The notes under the pieces were generated by a model. The model saw only the letters and a list, made by a program, of their open reading frames with translations. It did not search any database and was not told the DNA's origin. A stretch of 64,000 bases of DNA from RYN-230 sp963813975 (lineage in GTDB: Bacteria; Actinomycetota; Actinomycetes; Streptosporangiales; Streptosporangiaceae), in the NCBI GenBank assembly GCA_963813975.1, contig CAWFAP010000006.1:1116001-1180000 (forward strand), in the 5' to 3' direction. The position numbers and the translations under genes were made by a program. Positions 16,356 to 23,921 of the stretch are shown piece by piece (position 1 is the stretch's first letter; each line of letters begins with the position of its first letter).

Positions 16356-16541
16356 AGTGCCGACGTCGAGCACGTCGGTGCCGGGACTGGCGGCGATGAT
16401 CCGGTCCGCCAAAGCGGCGGGATAGGGCGGCCGGGTGCGGTCGTAGCGTGCAGCGTCCACGCCGAACGACTCGGCGAACTGCCGGTGGTGATGCGGCGGG
16501 GGCCCGGGCGGACGCGCTGGATCCGGCGGTGCGGTGGTCAT
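16350..16541 (-). pseudogene. class I SAM methyltransferase N-terminal fragment
   Basis: From ATG 16541 the frame reads FAESFGVDAARYDRTRPPYP, AALADRIIAASPGTDVLDVG and TGTG, the start of a typical small-molecule methyltransferase up to SAM-binding motif I. It then runs into the opposite strand of the folate gene. About 190 residues of a normal 250 are missing. The two truncated genes meet tail to tail, so a single deletion removed both 3' halves. Confidence 0.7.
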
Positions 16542-16925
16542 GCCGCCACCGTACCGGCGCCCCCCGCGGTCAGCGCGCGGTGGTCTTCTTCCCCCCGCCG
16601 CGTGAGGCGGTCAGAGGACCCGCACCAGAGTGGGCCGCCACTTGACCGGCGCTCTAGGCATGAGTGCGGAGAGTCCAGCGCGGGCCATCCTTCCGATAGG
16701 CGCCGAACGAGCCGTGGAAGATCAGTGTCAGGAGTGGCACTTGCGCCATCACGCAGTGACGCGCGCAGCGCGCTCTTGATGGTGATCTTGCGCGGTTCAA
16801 TGCTGGATCGCCGGGAGGATGGCAGGTCTTGCAGGGTGCGCGCCAGGCGGGCTGTCCGGTTTCCGGGTGCCCGGCGGCTCCCGTATGGCTCCGCAGTGGC
16901 TCCCCGGGGCGGGAGAGGGTTTCTC
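16542..16925. other. intergenic stretch with palindromic repeat copy 1
   Basis: No gene is seen. It contains the 140-bp palindromic repeat at 16684-16823 and then the upstream block shared with 11880-11963 (GGCTCCCGTA, GTGGCTCCCCGGGGCGGGAG) that precedes the second copy of the small gene. Confidence 0.6.
16684..16823. repeat. 140-bp palindromic MITE-like repeat, copy 1
   Basis: The ends are GCCATCCT and AGGATGGC. Inside, AAGATCAGTGTCAGGAG (16718 on) pairs with CTCTTGATGGTGATCTT (to 16789), and the core holds smaller hairpins (TGGCAC-TTGCGCCA, GCGCGCAGCGCGC). An equal-length copy lies at 19462-19601. No open frame is included. The nested inverted repeats and equal length fit a non-autonomous mobile repeat or a structured RNA. 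Confidence 0.8.
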
Positions 16926-17214
16926 ATGCCGATCAGGATCGGTGACGGCATCATGCGCATGGAGATCGCCGGCAAGGTCGTCGCGACGGCCACCGAGCGA
17001 CCCGGCGGCTGGTGGGGGTGACCTATTGGCCGCGGTTCTTCGACCGCAATCTGGCGATCACCGTGCTGACGGTCACCGAGCTCCTGGAGAGCGGGCGCGA
17101 CAGCAACGAGCCAGTTGTGGCGGCGCTCCGGCAGGAGCTGCTAAACGGGCCTGCTGGTCAGGCTCACCATCAAGCTCGCCGTGGCCGGGGTTGCGGGGGC
17201 GTACGGCCTTGATC
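16926..17214 (+). pseudogene. unrecognised small protein, copy 2 (frameshifted)
   Basis: After the same GGGAGAGGG site, MPIRIGDGIMRMEIAGKVVA and TATERPGGWWG lead to a stop at the point where copy 1 has one more base. The next frame continues TYWPRFFDRNLAITVLTVTE, LLESGRDSNEPVVAALRQEL. Another possible shift gives LVRLTIKLAVAGVAGAYGL, matching the hydrophobic tail of copy 1. The family is unknown to me. The two copies are the best evidence that the protein is real. Confidence 0.55.
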
Positions 17215-17271
17215 AGTTTTGCCGCAGTCCTCAGGCCCGAAGGGATCCGGCCCGACTTGAAGGTTCGCTAG

Positions 17272-17302
17272 TAACGTGTTGCGTTAATAACGTGCTGCGT
17301 TA
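17272..17302. promoter_or_regulatory. paired HigA-type operators
   Basis: TAACGTGTTGCGTTA (17272-17286) and TAACGTGCTGCGTTA (17288-17302) are two near-identical TAACG-N5-CGTTA palindromes spaced 16 bases apart, ending 11 bases before the higB start. Antitoxin autorepression at such sites is the family norm. Confidence 0.75.
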
Positions 17303-17313
17303 CTATTGAGGGT

Positions 17314-17592
17314 GTGCTGCGATCCTTCAAGGACCGGGACACCGAGGCCATCTGGCACCGGCAGCGTCCCGCAGGCTGGACGGCCTACTCAGCGCGTTGC
17401 GTGGCGCAAACTGGCCATGCTCGATGCTGCGGAGGTGTTAGCCGACTGCGCGTGCCGCCGGGCAACCGGCTGGAGAAGCTGGCGCGGGGACAGGGCTGGG
17501 CAGTACAGCATCCGGATAACCGGCAGTGGCGGATCTGCTTCTTCTGGTCGGATGCTGGACCGGAGGACGTGGAGATCGTTGACTACCACTAG
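17314..17592 (+). pseudogene. higB: HigB/RelE-type toxin, several frameshifts
   Basis: From GTG 17314 the frames give LRSFKDRDTEAIWHRQR, then RKLAMLDAAEVLAD, LRVPPGNRLEKL, RGDRAGQYSIRI and WRICFFWSDAGPEDVEIVDY, the standard order of a 92-residue HigB ribosome-dependent mRNA interferase. At least four frame changes are needed, yet nearly every family residue is kept. The gene precedes higA by 10 bases. Unless these are read errors, no toxin can be made. Confidence 0.75.
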
Positions 17593-17601
17593 GAGGACTC
17601 G

Positions 17602-17906
17602 ATGGTGACCGACACGATCATGCCGCCGGTACACCCGGCGAGATCCTGCTGACCGAGTTCCTGGAGCCGCTCGGCGTGAGCGAGTACCAGCTGGCCAAGG
17701 CGGTGGACGTGCCAGCCCGGCGCATCAACGAGATCGTCCATGGACAGCGCCGCATCAGCGCCGACACGGCGCTGCGGCTCGCCCGCTACTTCGGTACCTC
17801 GGAGCGATTCTGGATGAACCTGCAGGCCCGCTACGACCTTGAGATCGAGAAAGACCGCCTGGGGACGACGCTTGATGAGATACAGCCTCTCAGGGCCGCA
17901 AGCTGA
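17602..17906 (+). pseudogene. higA: HigA antitoxin, one frameshift
   Basis: AGGAGG precedes ATG 17602: MVTDTIMPPVHP, then after one lost base near 17640 GEILLTEFLEPLGVSEYQLA, VPARRINEIVHGQRRISADT and YFGTSERFWMNLQARYDLEI. This is a complete XRE-family HigA of about 101 residues. Restoring one G in a G-run heals it. It should repress its own promoter through the two palindromes at 17272-17302. Confidence 0.8.
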
Positions 17907-17919
17907 TGCGCCTAGGCTA

Positions 17920-17954
17920 GCCGCCAGCCGAAACTGGCGACCGCTTGACCCCCA
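17920..17954 (-). repeat. tRNA-Pro 3'-end att copy D (diverged)
   Basis: GCCAGCCGAAACTGGCGACC followed by GCTTGACCCCCAG aligns with GGCCGGATTTGAACCGGCGACCCC and TTGACCCCCAG of the tRNA with several changes. The anticodon-side end is exact. It is followed by the same left-end repeat that follows copy A, which supports its reading as an att left end. Confidence 0.65.
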
Positions 17955-17956
17955 GG

Positions 17957-18082
17957 CTATGGACTAGGCGTTTCCGCTGATCAGTCCGGTCACGGCGGGG
18001 GAGTGGTAGGTGTGCCGACATGCTGGTTGTCCGGTCGGGTTCTTGCCGTGTGGTCCCCAAGTGGTCCCCAGGGTGGCGCGAT
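17957..18082. repeat. element left-end repeat, copy B
   Basis: It matches 6764-6889 (shared TAGGCGTTTCCGCTGATC-type start, CCGACATGCTGGTTGTCCGG, CCAAGTGGTCCCCAG end). It marks the left end of the fourth unit, which runs to the tRNA at 25179. Confidence 0.7.
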
Positions 18083-18330
18083 CGCTTGCATGCCATATCC
18101 AGCCAAGCTGTCCAGGACACTGGCTGACCTCGCGAAGTATCTCTGCCGCGTCCGTAGTGGGGCGCCAAGCTCTAAGCCCGTTGGTGTCGGGTCCGGGTGT
18201 CAGCTGGTGCGACCTACGACCTTGGATGACCATCCATTCGTATGCAGTGCTCCTGTTGCCTCGGCAGATCGTTCTGCGGATGATGCGCCAAGAGCGTCCG
18301 GGACAAGACGAGCGTAGGCACACTAGAGAC

Positions 18331-19444
18331 ATGAACGCTAACGAACCTGACGTACGACGCCGTAACGGGATCCTTCGCTCCTTGCAAGATCTGGCCGCAT
18401 CATCCGCGTGTCGTTTATGTGCTTGTCACGGTTTTGGCTCTGGTTGTTAGTGTCGCCCTAATCTGGCCGATAACTGATTTGATTGCGGCCCACGACGTAG
18501 GGTTGATCGCTGGAGCACAGCGTGCATCCACCTGCAGACTGCTCGGGAAGCTGTAAGAACTCAATTACTGACGTTAGGTGCTGGCGTATTTGCTGTCGGA
18601 GCTCTGGTGTTTACTGCACGTAACTTCACTGTATCACGTCGGACATTTATCCTTACCGAGCAAGGGCAGGTGACCGACCGCTATACCAAGGCGATAGAAC
18701 AGCTTGGTTCGACAAACTAGACGTTCGTATCGGCGGTATCTATGCGCTAGAGCGTGTAGCCCGTGACTCCAAAAGAGATCACCCGACCATAATCGAGGTT
18801 CTCTCCGCATTGATTCGCGAACATTCGCGCGAGAATGTGCGGGGGGTGACACCAACATTGAGCGAGAAATGCGTCCTGACGTGGCAGCAGCTCTCACGGT
18901 AATTGCTCGGCGGAACCACCTAAATGATCGTGAAATCATCAACCTTAACGATGCCGACCTTCCCAACGCCATGCTCAAGCGGGTTAACCTCAGCGGTGGA
19001 GATTTTGTCGGCACACGTTTCACCAACAGTGATCTTACGATGGCAGATTTTCGGGGAGCTAATCTTGCCGTCGCCAAGCTGATTGCTGTATCCCTCACAC
19101 GCGCATGCCTTATTGGTACCGATTTGCGATGGGCGAATCTGGCGCAAGCAGATCTCAGCGGCACGGACTTGACCGACGCTCGTCTTCAGGGCGCGGATCT
19201 TGGTGAGTCTGGCCTTGAAGGTGCGAACCTTACGCGCGCCGACTTCACCCGCACGGACCTCACGAAGGCGGACCTCACGGATGCCGTTCTCGCGGGCGCG
19301 GTCTTCACTGCCGCGGACCTCACGAGCGTGCGCTGGCCGCTGAATGCCATGGTTCCGGAGGGATGGCATCGCGAGATTGAATCCGGCCTTCGATGCCGGG
19401 TTCCTACCGATCCAGAGCCGTCTGGAGATTCATCACCTCTCTGA
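18331..19444 (+). pseudogene. membrane-anchored pentapeptide-repeat protein, about four frameshifts
   Basis: From ATG 18331 the frames combine to MNANEPDVRRRNGILRSLQD, VVYVLVTVLALVVSVALIW (membrane helix), GAGVFAVGALVFTARNFTV (second helix), GQVTDRYTKAIEQLGS, LDVRIGGIYALERVARDSKR and RPDVAAALTVIARR. About 20 pentapeptide units of the A(D/N)LXX type then follow (NLSGG, TNSDLTMADFRGANL, GTDLTDARLQGADL). Single-base changes lie near 18395, 18530, 18708 and 18845. This is a widespread actinobacterial architecture of unknown role. Base composition is less GC-rich than its neighbours. Confidence 0.75.
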
Positions 19445-20011
19445 TTCGATTCCCATGAGTAGCCATCCTTTCGATAGGCGCCGATCGAGCCGGGGAAGAT
19501 CAGTGTCAAGAGTGGCGCTTGCGCCATCCGGAGGACGCGCCGTAGGCGCGCTCTTGACGGTGATCTTGCGCGGTTCAATGCTGGATCGCCGGGAGGATGG
19601 CAGCCTGTTTGCGCGGCGCGCGGTTGCGCTGGCTCGTGGCGACCTCCAGCTGCGCGGCCGGTGCGGGGGCTGGGGCGCGCCGACGCCGCCGTGGCCCGAA
19701 GGGCCTAAGTGCGGCACGAGGCGCCCCAGCGCATGACCGTCCTCGGGTTAACCGCGGCCCCTGCTTGGCTGGAACTGCGCCGCGCTTGTGCCAGCACAAC
19801 TTCACGTGCCGCTGATCTAACGCCAGCTGACGGCCGGTTCCGGCGCGCTTGCGCGCCCTTGATGACAGTGAAGAAAGTACTCACCGATTGCGGCACAGTG
19901 GCACAGCGGCGCATCGCCAAGTGCTGGGTGCAGAGTTCACCACCGAGGGCATGGGTCATCCCGAGTCGCTCCGACACCGCCAAGTACTCGCTCCCGGCCG
20001 CGAACACGGGG
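19445..20011. other. intergenic stretch with palindromic repeat copy 2, no gene
   Basis: It contains the 140-bp repeat at 19462-19601. The remaining 410 bases have open frames on both strands (for example 19709-20074 plus) but no ribosome site, no recognisable domain and Arg/Ala-rich composition typical of spurious frames. Several short inverted repeats occur (GGCGCGCTTGCGCGCC near 19840). Confidence 0.5.
19462..19601. repeat. 140-bp palindromic MITE-like repeat, copy 2
   Basis: The ends GCCATCCT and AGGATGGC and the total length equal those of copy 1. The main stem AAGATCAGTGTCAAGAG (from 19497) pairs with CTCTTGACGGTGATCTT (to 19567) at 15 of 17 positions. The inner hairpins differ in sequence from copy 1 but keep their shape (TGGCGC-TTGCGCCA; GACGCGCCGTAGGCGCG), so changes look compensatory. 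Confidence 0.8.
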
Positions 20012-20236
20012 TTAGTCACGCCGGACGAAGGTTCCCCATCCGCGTACCGACTCCACGAGGCCGTCATCGCGTAGCGCGTCTACGGCCTTGCGGGCGGTAG
20101 TCCGGCCCACTTCATACTGCTCGGCAAGGCTGGTCAGGCTGGGCAGCGGCCCACCCGGCGGGAACTCACCCGACTCAATGCGCCGGCGCAGGTCATCGGC
20201 CACCCGGCGCCACGGCGGCACTGCACTGCGCGCCAT
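20012..20236 (-). CDS. short GntR-family regulator of the mobilizable element
   Basis: A 74-residue protein from ATG 20236: VPPWRRVADDLRRRIESGEF, PPGGPLPSLTSLAEQYEVGR, TTARKAVDALRDDGLVESVR and a C-terminal GWGTFVRRD. It is a bare GntR winged helix with no effector domain, like KorSA-type repressors of actinobacterial integrative elements. No ribosome site precedes it, so a leaderless mRNA is possible. Overlapping palindromes at 20282-20303 are its likely operator, controlling itself and the rightward genes from 20400. Confidence 0.8.
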   Translation of the reverse strand: MARSAVPPWRRVADDLRRRIESGEFPPGGPLPSLTSLAEQYEVGRTTARKAVDALRDDGLVESVRGWGTFVRRD

Positions 20237-20281
20237 GCCGGCACGGTACCCACTACGTGATCTTGCTATCCCACAAAGAGG

Positions 20282-20303
20282 GCGCACTGTGCGCACTGTG
20301 CGC
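20282..20303. promoter_or_regulatory. overlapping GntR operators
   Basis: GCGCACTGTGCGC occurs twice, at 20282-20294 and 20291-20303, sharing four bases. Each is a perfect 13-base palindrome. They lie 46 bases upstream of the GntR start and about 97 bases upstream of the divergent small gene. Confidence 0.7.
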
Positions 20304-20399
20304 GGTAGGCGTAGTGTGCTGCTTGATGGCAAAGCGGGCGCGGCCGGTGATGAGAGCCACCGGGCCGCGCCCTGACCACCTAGCTAGGAGGTGGCTGGG

Positions 20400-20623
20400 A
20401 TGGATTCTCGCAGTGCGCCTAAGTCAGGCGATTAACCGCCCGGGAGGCTGCGCGCGGCACGCTCAGCCAGTGCTTGCTGGATCTGGGGATCATCGCGGAG
20501 CGGCTGGATGATCAGGGCACCGCGCCGCTCCCGCAGCTGGCCCGCCAGCTTGACGTGCTGGCTGATGAGGTCAGGCAGGCGGGGGAGTGGCTGGGGCGGG
20601 CGGCAGGTGGTGATCAAGCGTGA
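20400..20623 (+). pseudogene. small element gene, one frameshift
   Basis: GGAGG at 20387 precedes ATG 20400: MDSRSAPKSGD, then after one lost base near 20432 TAREAARGTLSQCLLDLGII, AERLDDQGTAPLPQLARQLD and VRQAGEWLGRAAGGDQA, about 74 residues. It is a helical, acidic protein that I do not recognise. Its stop overlaps the next gene's GTG (GTGA). This arrangement is common for small accessory genes next to a GntR repressor. Confidence 0.55.
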
Positions 20624-20841
20624 GCGCCTACGAGGGAGACGCAGCGGCGATCGGGAAGCTGATCTGGAACTGGGGCGAGGGGTACGTCATCAGCTACGCC
20701 AACGGCCTATACCACGCCGAGCGCCGGGACAACGGAGCCCAGGTCCACGCGCCCGACCCGGAGCAACTCGGCCGCGAGATCCAGGCGGACTACGCCGCAC
20801 GGCCGGTGCCCCGGGAGCTTCGAGTCTGGCCGATGCCCTAG
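20620..20841 (+). CDS. small hypothetical protein of the element
   Basis: A 73-residue protein from GTG 20620: MSAYEGDAAAIGKLIWNWGE, GYVISYANGLYHAERRDNGA and PVPRELRVWPMP. The GTGA overlap with the gene before it suggests coupling. No domain is recognised, but the Trp/Tyr-rich composition and intact frame look coding. A strong hairpin follows at 20866. Confidence 0.65.
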   Translation: MSAYEGDAAAIGKLIWNWGEGYVISYANGLYHAERRDNGAQVHAPDPEQLGREIQADYAARPVPRELRVWPMP

Positions 20842-20865
20842 CAGCGGGCATTGGTGCTGTGACCC

Positions 20866-20901
20866 GCGGCCCCGGCCAGGCCGTCCCCTGGCCGGGGCCG
20901 C
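20866..20901 (+). terminator. strong GC-rich hairpin
   Basis: GCGGCCCCGGCCAGG and CCTGGCCGGGGCCGC form a perfect 15-bp stem around the loop CCGTCC, 25 bases after the stop at 20841. It is probably the terminator of the small-gene operon. Confidence 0.8.
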
Positions 20902-20990
20902 GCCATGCCCGACCCCGGAGGGACACGGACCTTGGCCGTCGTCGGCCTGACGGGCCTGATGGTGAGATCGGCAGGCCGTTTCGCTGATGA

Positions 20991-21200
20991 TCAGATTTGA
21001 GCGAAGCGGTCTTGAAGCCGTTCCTCGGTCCGGGCTGCTGCGTCAGAGGTATGGCCCTGGGCGGCACCGAACCAGGCAGGCGACCAGGCCCGGTTCTTCC
21101 CGGCGCGGAGGCGAGGCCACAGAGCGCCGAGGGCAGCTGGGACCTCTTCCTCGGGTAGGTCCTGGATCAGCTGGCGCAGTTCCTCGCGCTCGGCGCTCAT
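20991..21200 (-). CDS. small hypothetical protein
   Basis: A 69-residue frame, MSAEREELRQLIQDLPEEEV, PAALGALWPRLRAGKNRAWS and EERLQDRFAQI. The N-terminal 'LRQLIQDLPEEEVPAAL' pattern resembles the start of small antitoxin-like proteins, but no toxin partner is adjacent. There is no clear ribosome site. Coding is plausible from composition. Confidence 0.5.
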   Translation of the reverse strand: MSAEREELRQLIQDLPEEEVPAALGALWPRLRAGKNRAWSPAWFGAAQGHTSDAAARTEERLQDRFAQI

Positions 21201-21685
21201 GGGGTCAGCGTACGCGTGCAGCCGTGGCCCAGGGGACAGGTTAGAAAGGCAGTACGGGATGGCAGTCTCCGGCTATATGCGTCACTGCCGATCAATAAGC
21301 GTCAGGCTAAATCGCGGTGAACTTGTATGAACGCCTGCGGACTCCTTCTGGTCCCTTCTCGCCGACCCCGGGAAAGCAGGACCGTTGGCACGATCCTCGG
21401 CGCATGCGGTCTCCCATCTCGGGCATCTTTGCTTGTCAGGGTGCCCTCCGACTGCTGAGAGGCAGGCAGGCTTGAGTCTCAGATGGCGTCGGTGAAGCTG
21501 CCGCTGCATTACAGGAAGCAAGATATTCGCTGTCGGCACGTTAATGGTAGACCGGGCGCGGTCTCGGGCTCATAATGGCTGTCATGCCAACAGCGGAAAG
21601 AGCGCAATAAATGGCATCGGTTGGCGGTGGGAAACATCGCCCGACAGCGGATGGCACGGGGCGGGCGGCAGCGATGGAGGACGGC
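21201..21685. other. upstream region of the mobilization genes, candidate oriT
   Basis: No gene is convincing in these 485 bases, and the base composition is less GC-rich than the genes around it. An inverted repeat AGACCG-GGCG-CGGTCT lies at 21549-21564, about 120 bases before mobC. A transfer origin is expected here because relaxase operons usually follow their oriT, but the nick site cannot be read from sequence alone. Confidence 0.45.
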
Positions 21686-22105
21686 ATGACGGGGACGCGG
21701 AGCGGAGCGCAACGGACGAGAGCGCGGTCGCGGCGGCGGTCCCGGCAGCCGGTCCGGCGGGTGCGCAGCGTGCGGTTCGGGCTCACCGAGGAGGAGTACG
21801 GCGAGGTCGGTGAGGCCGCCGCGCAAGCCGGGATGGCCAAGGGCGCCTACGCGGCCCACGCGACCTTGGCGGCGGCGCGGGGGCTGATGAACCCGGCCGA
21901 TGCGCCGTTCCGGCAGGCGCTCACCGAGCTGATCCGGGCGGCCGGGCTGGTCCGGCGGATCGGGGTCAACCTGAACCAGGCGGTGGCGAAGCTGAACGCG
22001 ACCGGGCAGCGGTCGGGGGACCTGCTGCCGTACGCGGCGGAGTGCGCGCGGCGGGCGGAACGGCTGGACGCGGCGGCCGAGGCGGTGCGGAGGCGTCTGC
22101 GGTGA
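21686..22105 (+). CDS. mobC: MobC-like relaxosome protein
   Basis: A 139-residue protein. ATG 21686 has GGAGG five bases upstream, better than earlier ATGs at 21611 and 21674. A basic N-terminus is followed by VRSVRFGLTEEEYGEVGEAA, AQAGMAKGAYAAHATLAAAR and RRIGVNLNQAVAKLNATGQR. The 'GVNLNQAVAKLNATG' block is characteristic of MobC-family accessory proteins, which help the relaxase open oriT. Its stop overlaps the relaxase GTG start (GTGA). Confidence 0.85.
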   Translation: MTGTRSGAQRTRARSRRRSRQPVRRVRSVRFGLTEEEYGEVGEAAAQAGMAKGAYAAHATLAAARGLMNPADAPFRQALTELIRAAGLVRRIGVNLNQAVAKLNATGQRSGDLLPYAAECARRAERLDAAAEAVRRRLR

Positions 22106-23669
22106 TCGGGAAGGTGCTCCGCGGCCAGCGGCCCGCAGGACTGATCCGGTACCTGTACGGGCCGGGCCGCCGCGAGGAGCACCGGGACCCGCACCTGGTC
22201 GCCGGATGGCGGGACCCGGCTGAGCTGGAGCCACCGCTTCGCCCGGATGGCCGCCGGGACTTCCGGCGGCTCACCGGATTGCTCACCCAGCCGCACGCCG
22301 CCCTCGGGCCGCGCGGGTTCGACCGGCCGGTGTGGCATTGCGTGGTCCGGGCCGCGCCGGGGGACCGGATGCTGTCCGACGCCGAGTGGGGGCACCTGGC
22401 CCGGGACATCATGGACCGCACCGGGCTCGCGCCGCACGGCCAGGACGACGAGGCGGTCCGGTGGATCGCGGTCCGGCACGCCCCGGATCACATCCACATC
22501 GTCGGGACGCTGGCCCGCCAGGACGGGGCACGGCCACAGTTCTGGAACGACTACTACCGGGTCCGCGAGGCCTGCCAGGCCGCCGAGGAACGGTACGGGC
22601 TGCGGCGCACCGCCCCGGCCGACCGCACCGCGGGCCGCCGCCGACCCGCGCGGAGCAGGAGAAGGCCCGCCGCCAGGGACGCCCCGAGGCGCCCCGGATC
22701 ACGCTCCGGCGGGCGGTCAGCCACCGCGGCGGCCGGGGCAGGCAGCGAGGAAGAGTTCTTCGCCCGCCTCCGCGAGGCGGGCGTGCTGGTCCGCGCCCGG
22801 TACAGCACCCGGAACCCGGGCCAGGTCACCGGCTACGCCGTCGCCCTGGCCGGCGACACCGCCCGGGCCGGGGGACCGGTGTGGTTCGGCGGCGGGAAGC
22901 TCGCGGCCGACCTGAGCCTGCCCAAGCTCCGCGCCCGCTGGGACGGCGCCAGCGCGCCAGCCCGGCCGCGCGCCCAGTTCACCGCGGAGGAGCGGAACGC
23001 GATCTGGGAGCACGCGGCCCGCACGGCGCACGACGCCCGGGAGCGGATCCGGCGGTGCGCCGCCGACCGATCCGGCGGCCGCCGCCGACGCGGCCTGGGC
23101 GGCGTCGGACACGCTGCACGCGGCGGCCGCCGTGCTGGGCAGCCGGGTGATCCGGCAGGCGGCCGACTCCTACGCCCGCGCCGCCCGGGTGCCTTACGCG
23201 CGGATACCCCGCCGCACCCCGGCGGGCACTGGCCTGCGCCAGGCCGCCCGGCTGCTGTCCCGCGCCACGCTCACCGGCCAGCTCCCGGCGCTCGCCCAGG
23301 CCCAGCTGGTCACCCAGCTCGCCGCGCTCGTGGACGCCGTGACCGAGCTGCGCCAGGCGCAGCGGCACGCCGCGCAGGCCGCCGCCGCGCGCCGGGCCGC
23401 CGAGCACCTGCACGCCGAGCGACGGCGGCTCACCCGGCGCACCGAGAGCCGCGCCACCCGGTCGGCGCGGCTGGCCGCCGAGGACTTCCCGGTCACCCCC
23501 TGGGCCGCGGTCCGCGCGCGAACGGCGCGCAGCAGCCCGCCTGGACCGGGCCGAGAGCATCACGCGGCCCCACGCCGCCCCGGCCGCGCGGCCCCACCCG
23601 GTGACCACGCCACGCCAGCGGCCACCCGCACGAGGCCAGCAACAGAGCAGGAGAGAAGAGGCGAGATGA
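22102..23669 (+). pseudogene. relaxase/mobilization nuclease, two C-terminal frameshifts
   Basis: From GTG 22102: VIGKVLRGQRPAGLIRYLYG, FDRPVWHCVVRAAPGDRMLS, RWIAVRHAPDHIHIVGTLAR and NDYYRVREACQAAEERYGLR. The HIH histidines are the metal ligands of MOB-type relaxases. The N-terminal nuclease domain is intact. Frame changes near 23070 and 23535 then lead through DAAWAASDTLHAAAAVLGSR to a frame ending RAESITRPHAAPAARP and a stop at 23669. Corrected length is about 520 residues. Mobilization would need transfer machinery from another element. Confidence 0.8.
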
Positions 23670-23670
23670 C

Positions 23671-23880
23671 GTGCAGGCCTACACGGTCGAGCAGGTAGCG
23701 GAGATGCTGCACATCGGGCGGGACAAGGTCTACTGCCTGCTCCGCACCGGCCAGCTGCGCAGCATGAAGATCGGCAAGCTGCGCCGGATCACCGACCGGC
23801 ACCTGGCCGAGTTCGTCGCCTCGCTCGAAACCCCGCCCAGCCACCGCGACGGCCACCACAGCGTCGGCACGGCGCGGTAG
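23671..23880 (+). CDS. xis: excisionase (MerR-like helix-turn-helix)
   Basis: A 69-residue protein from GTG 23671: QAYTVEQVAEMLHIGRDKVY, CLLRTGQLRSMKIGKLRRIT and DRHLAEFVASLE. It is the standard short excisionase of actinobacterial integrative elements. It sits between relaxase and integrase and is intact. The remnant at 6371-6523 is its close relative. Confidence 0.88.
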   Translation: MQAYTVEQVAEMLHIGRDKVYCLLRTGQLRSMKIGKLRRITDRHLAEFVASLETPPSHRDGHHSVGTAR

Positions 23881-23921
23881 GACGAAACCAAGGCACCGCC
23901 AACAAGGAAGGAGGACAGCGG

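Larger units (their letters stand above)
17907..18330. other. att copy D and left-end repeat, no gene
   Basis: The stretch holds the diverged tRNA-like copy at 17920-17954 and the left-end repeat at 17957-18082. Around 18180-18215 a short block (GTTGGTGTCGGGTCCGGGTG) resembles 8260-8283. It then becomes AT-richer toward the pentapeptide gene. No reading frame is supported. Confidence 0.55.

Noticed and set aside
19705..20074. Overlapping open frames on both strands
   Set aside because: Neither has a ribosome site or recognisable family; the right part overlaps the GntR gene.
21282..21539. 85-residue minus-strand frame before mobC
   Set aside because: No ribosome site or domain; lies in the expected oriT region.
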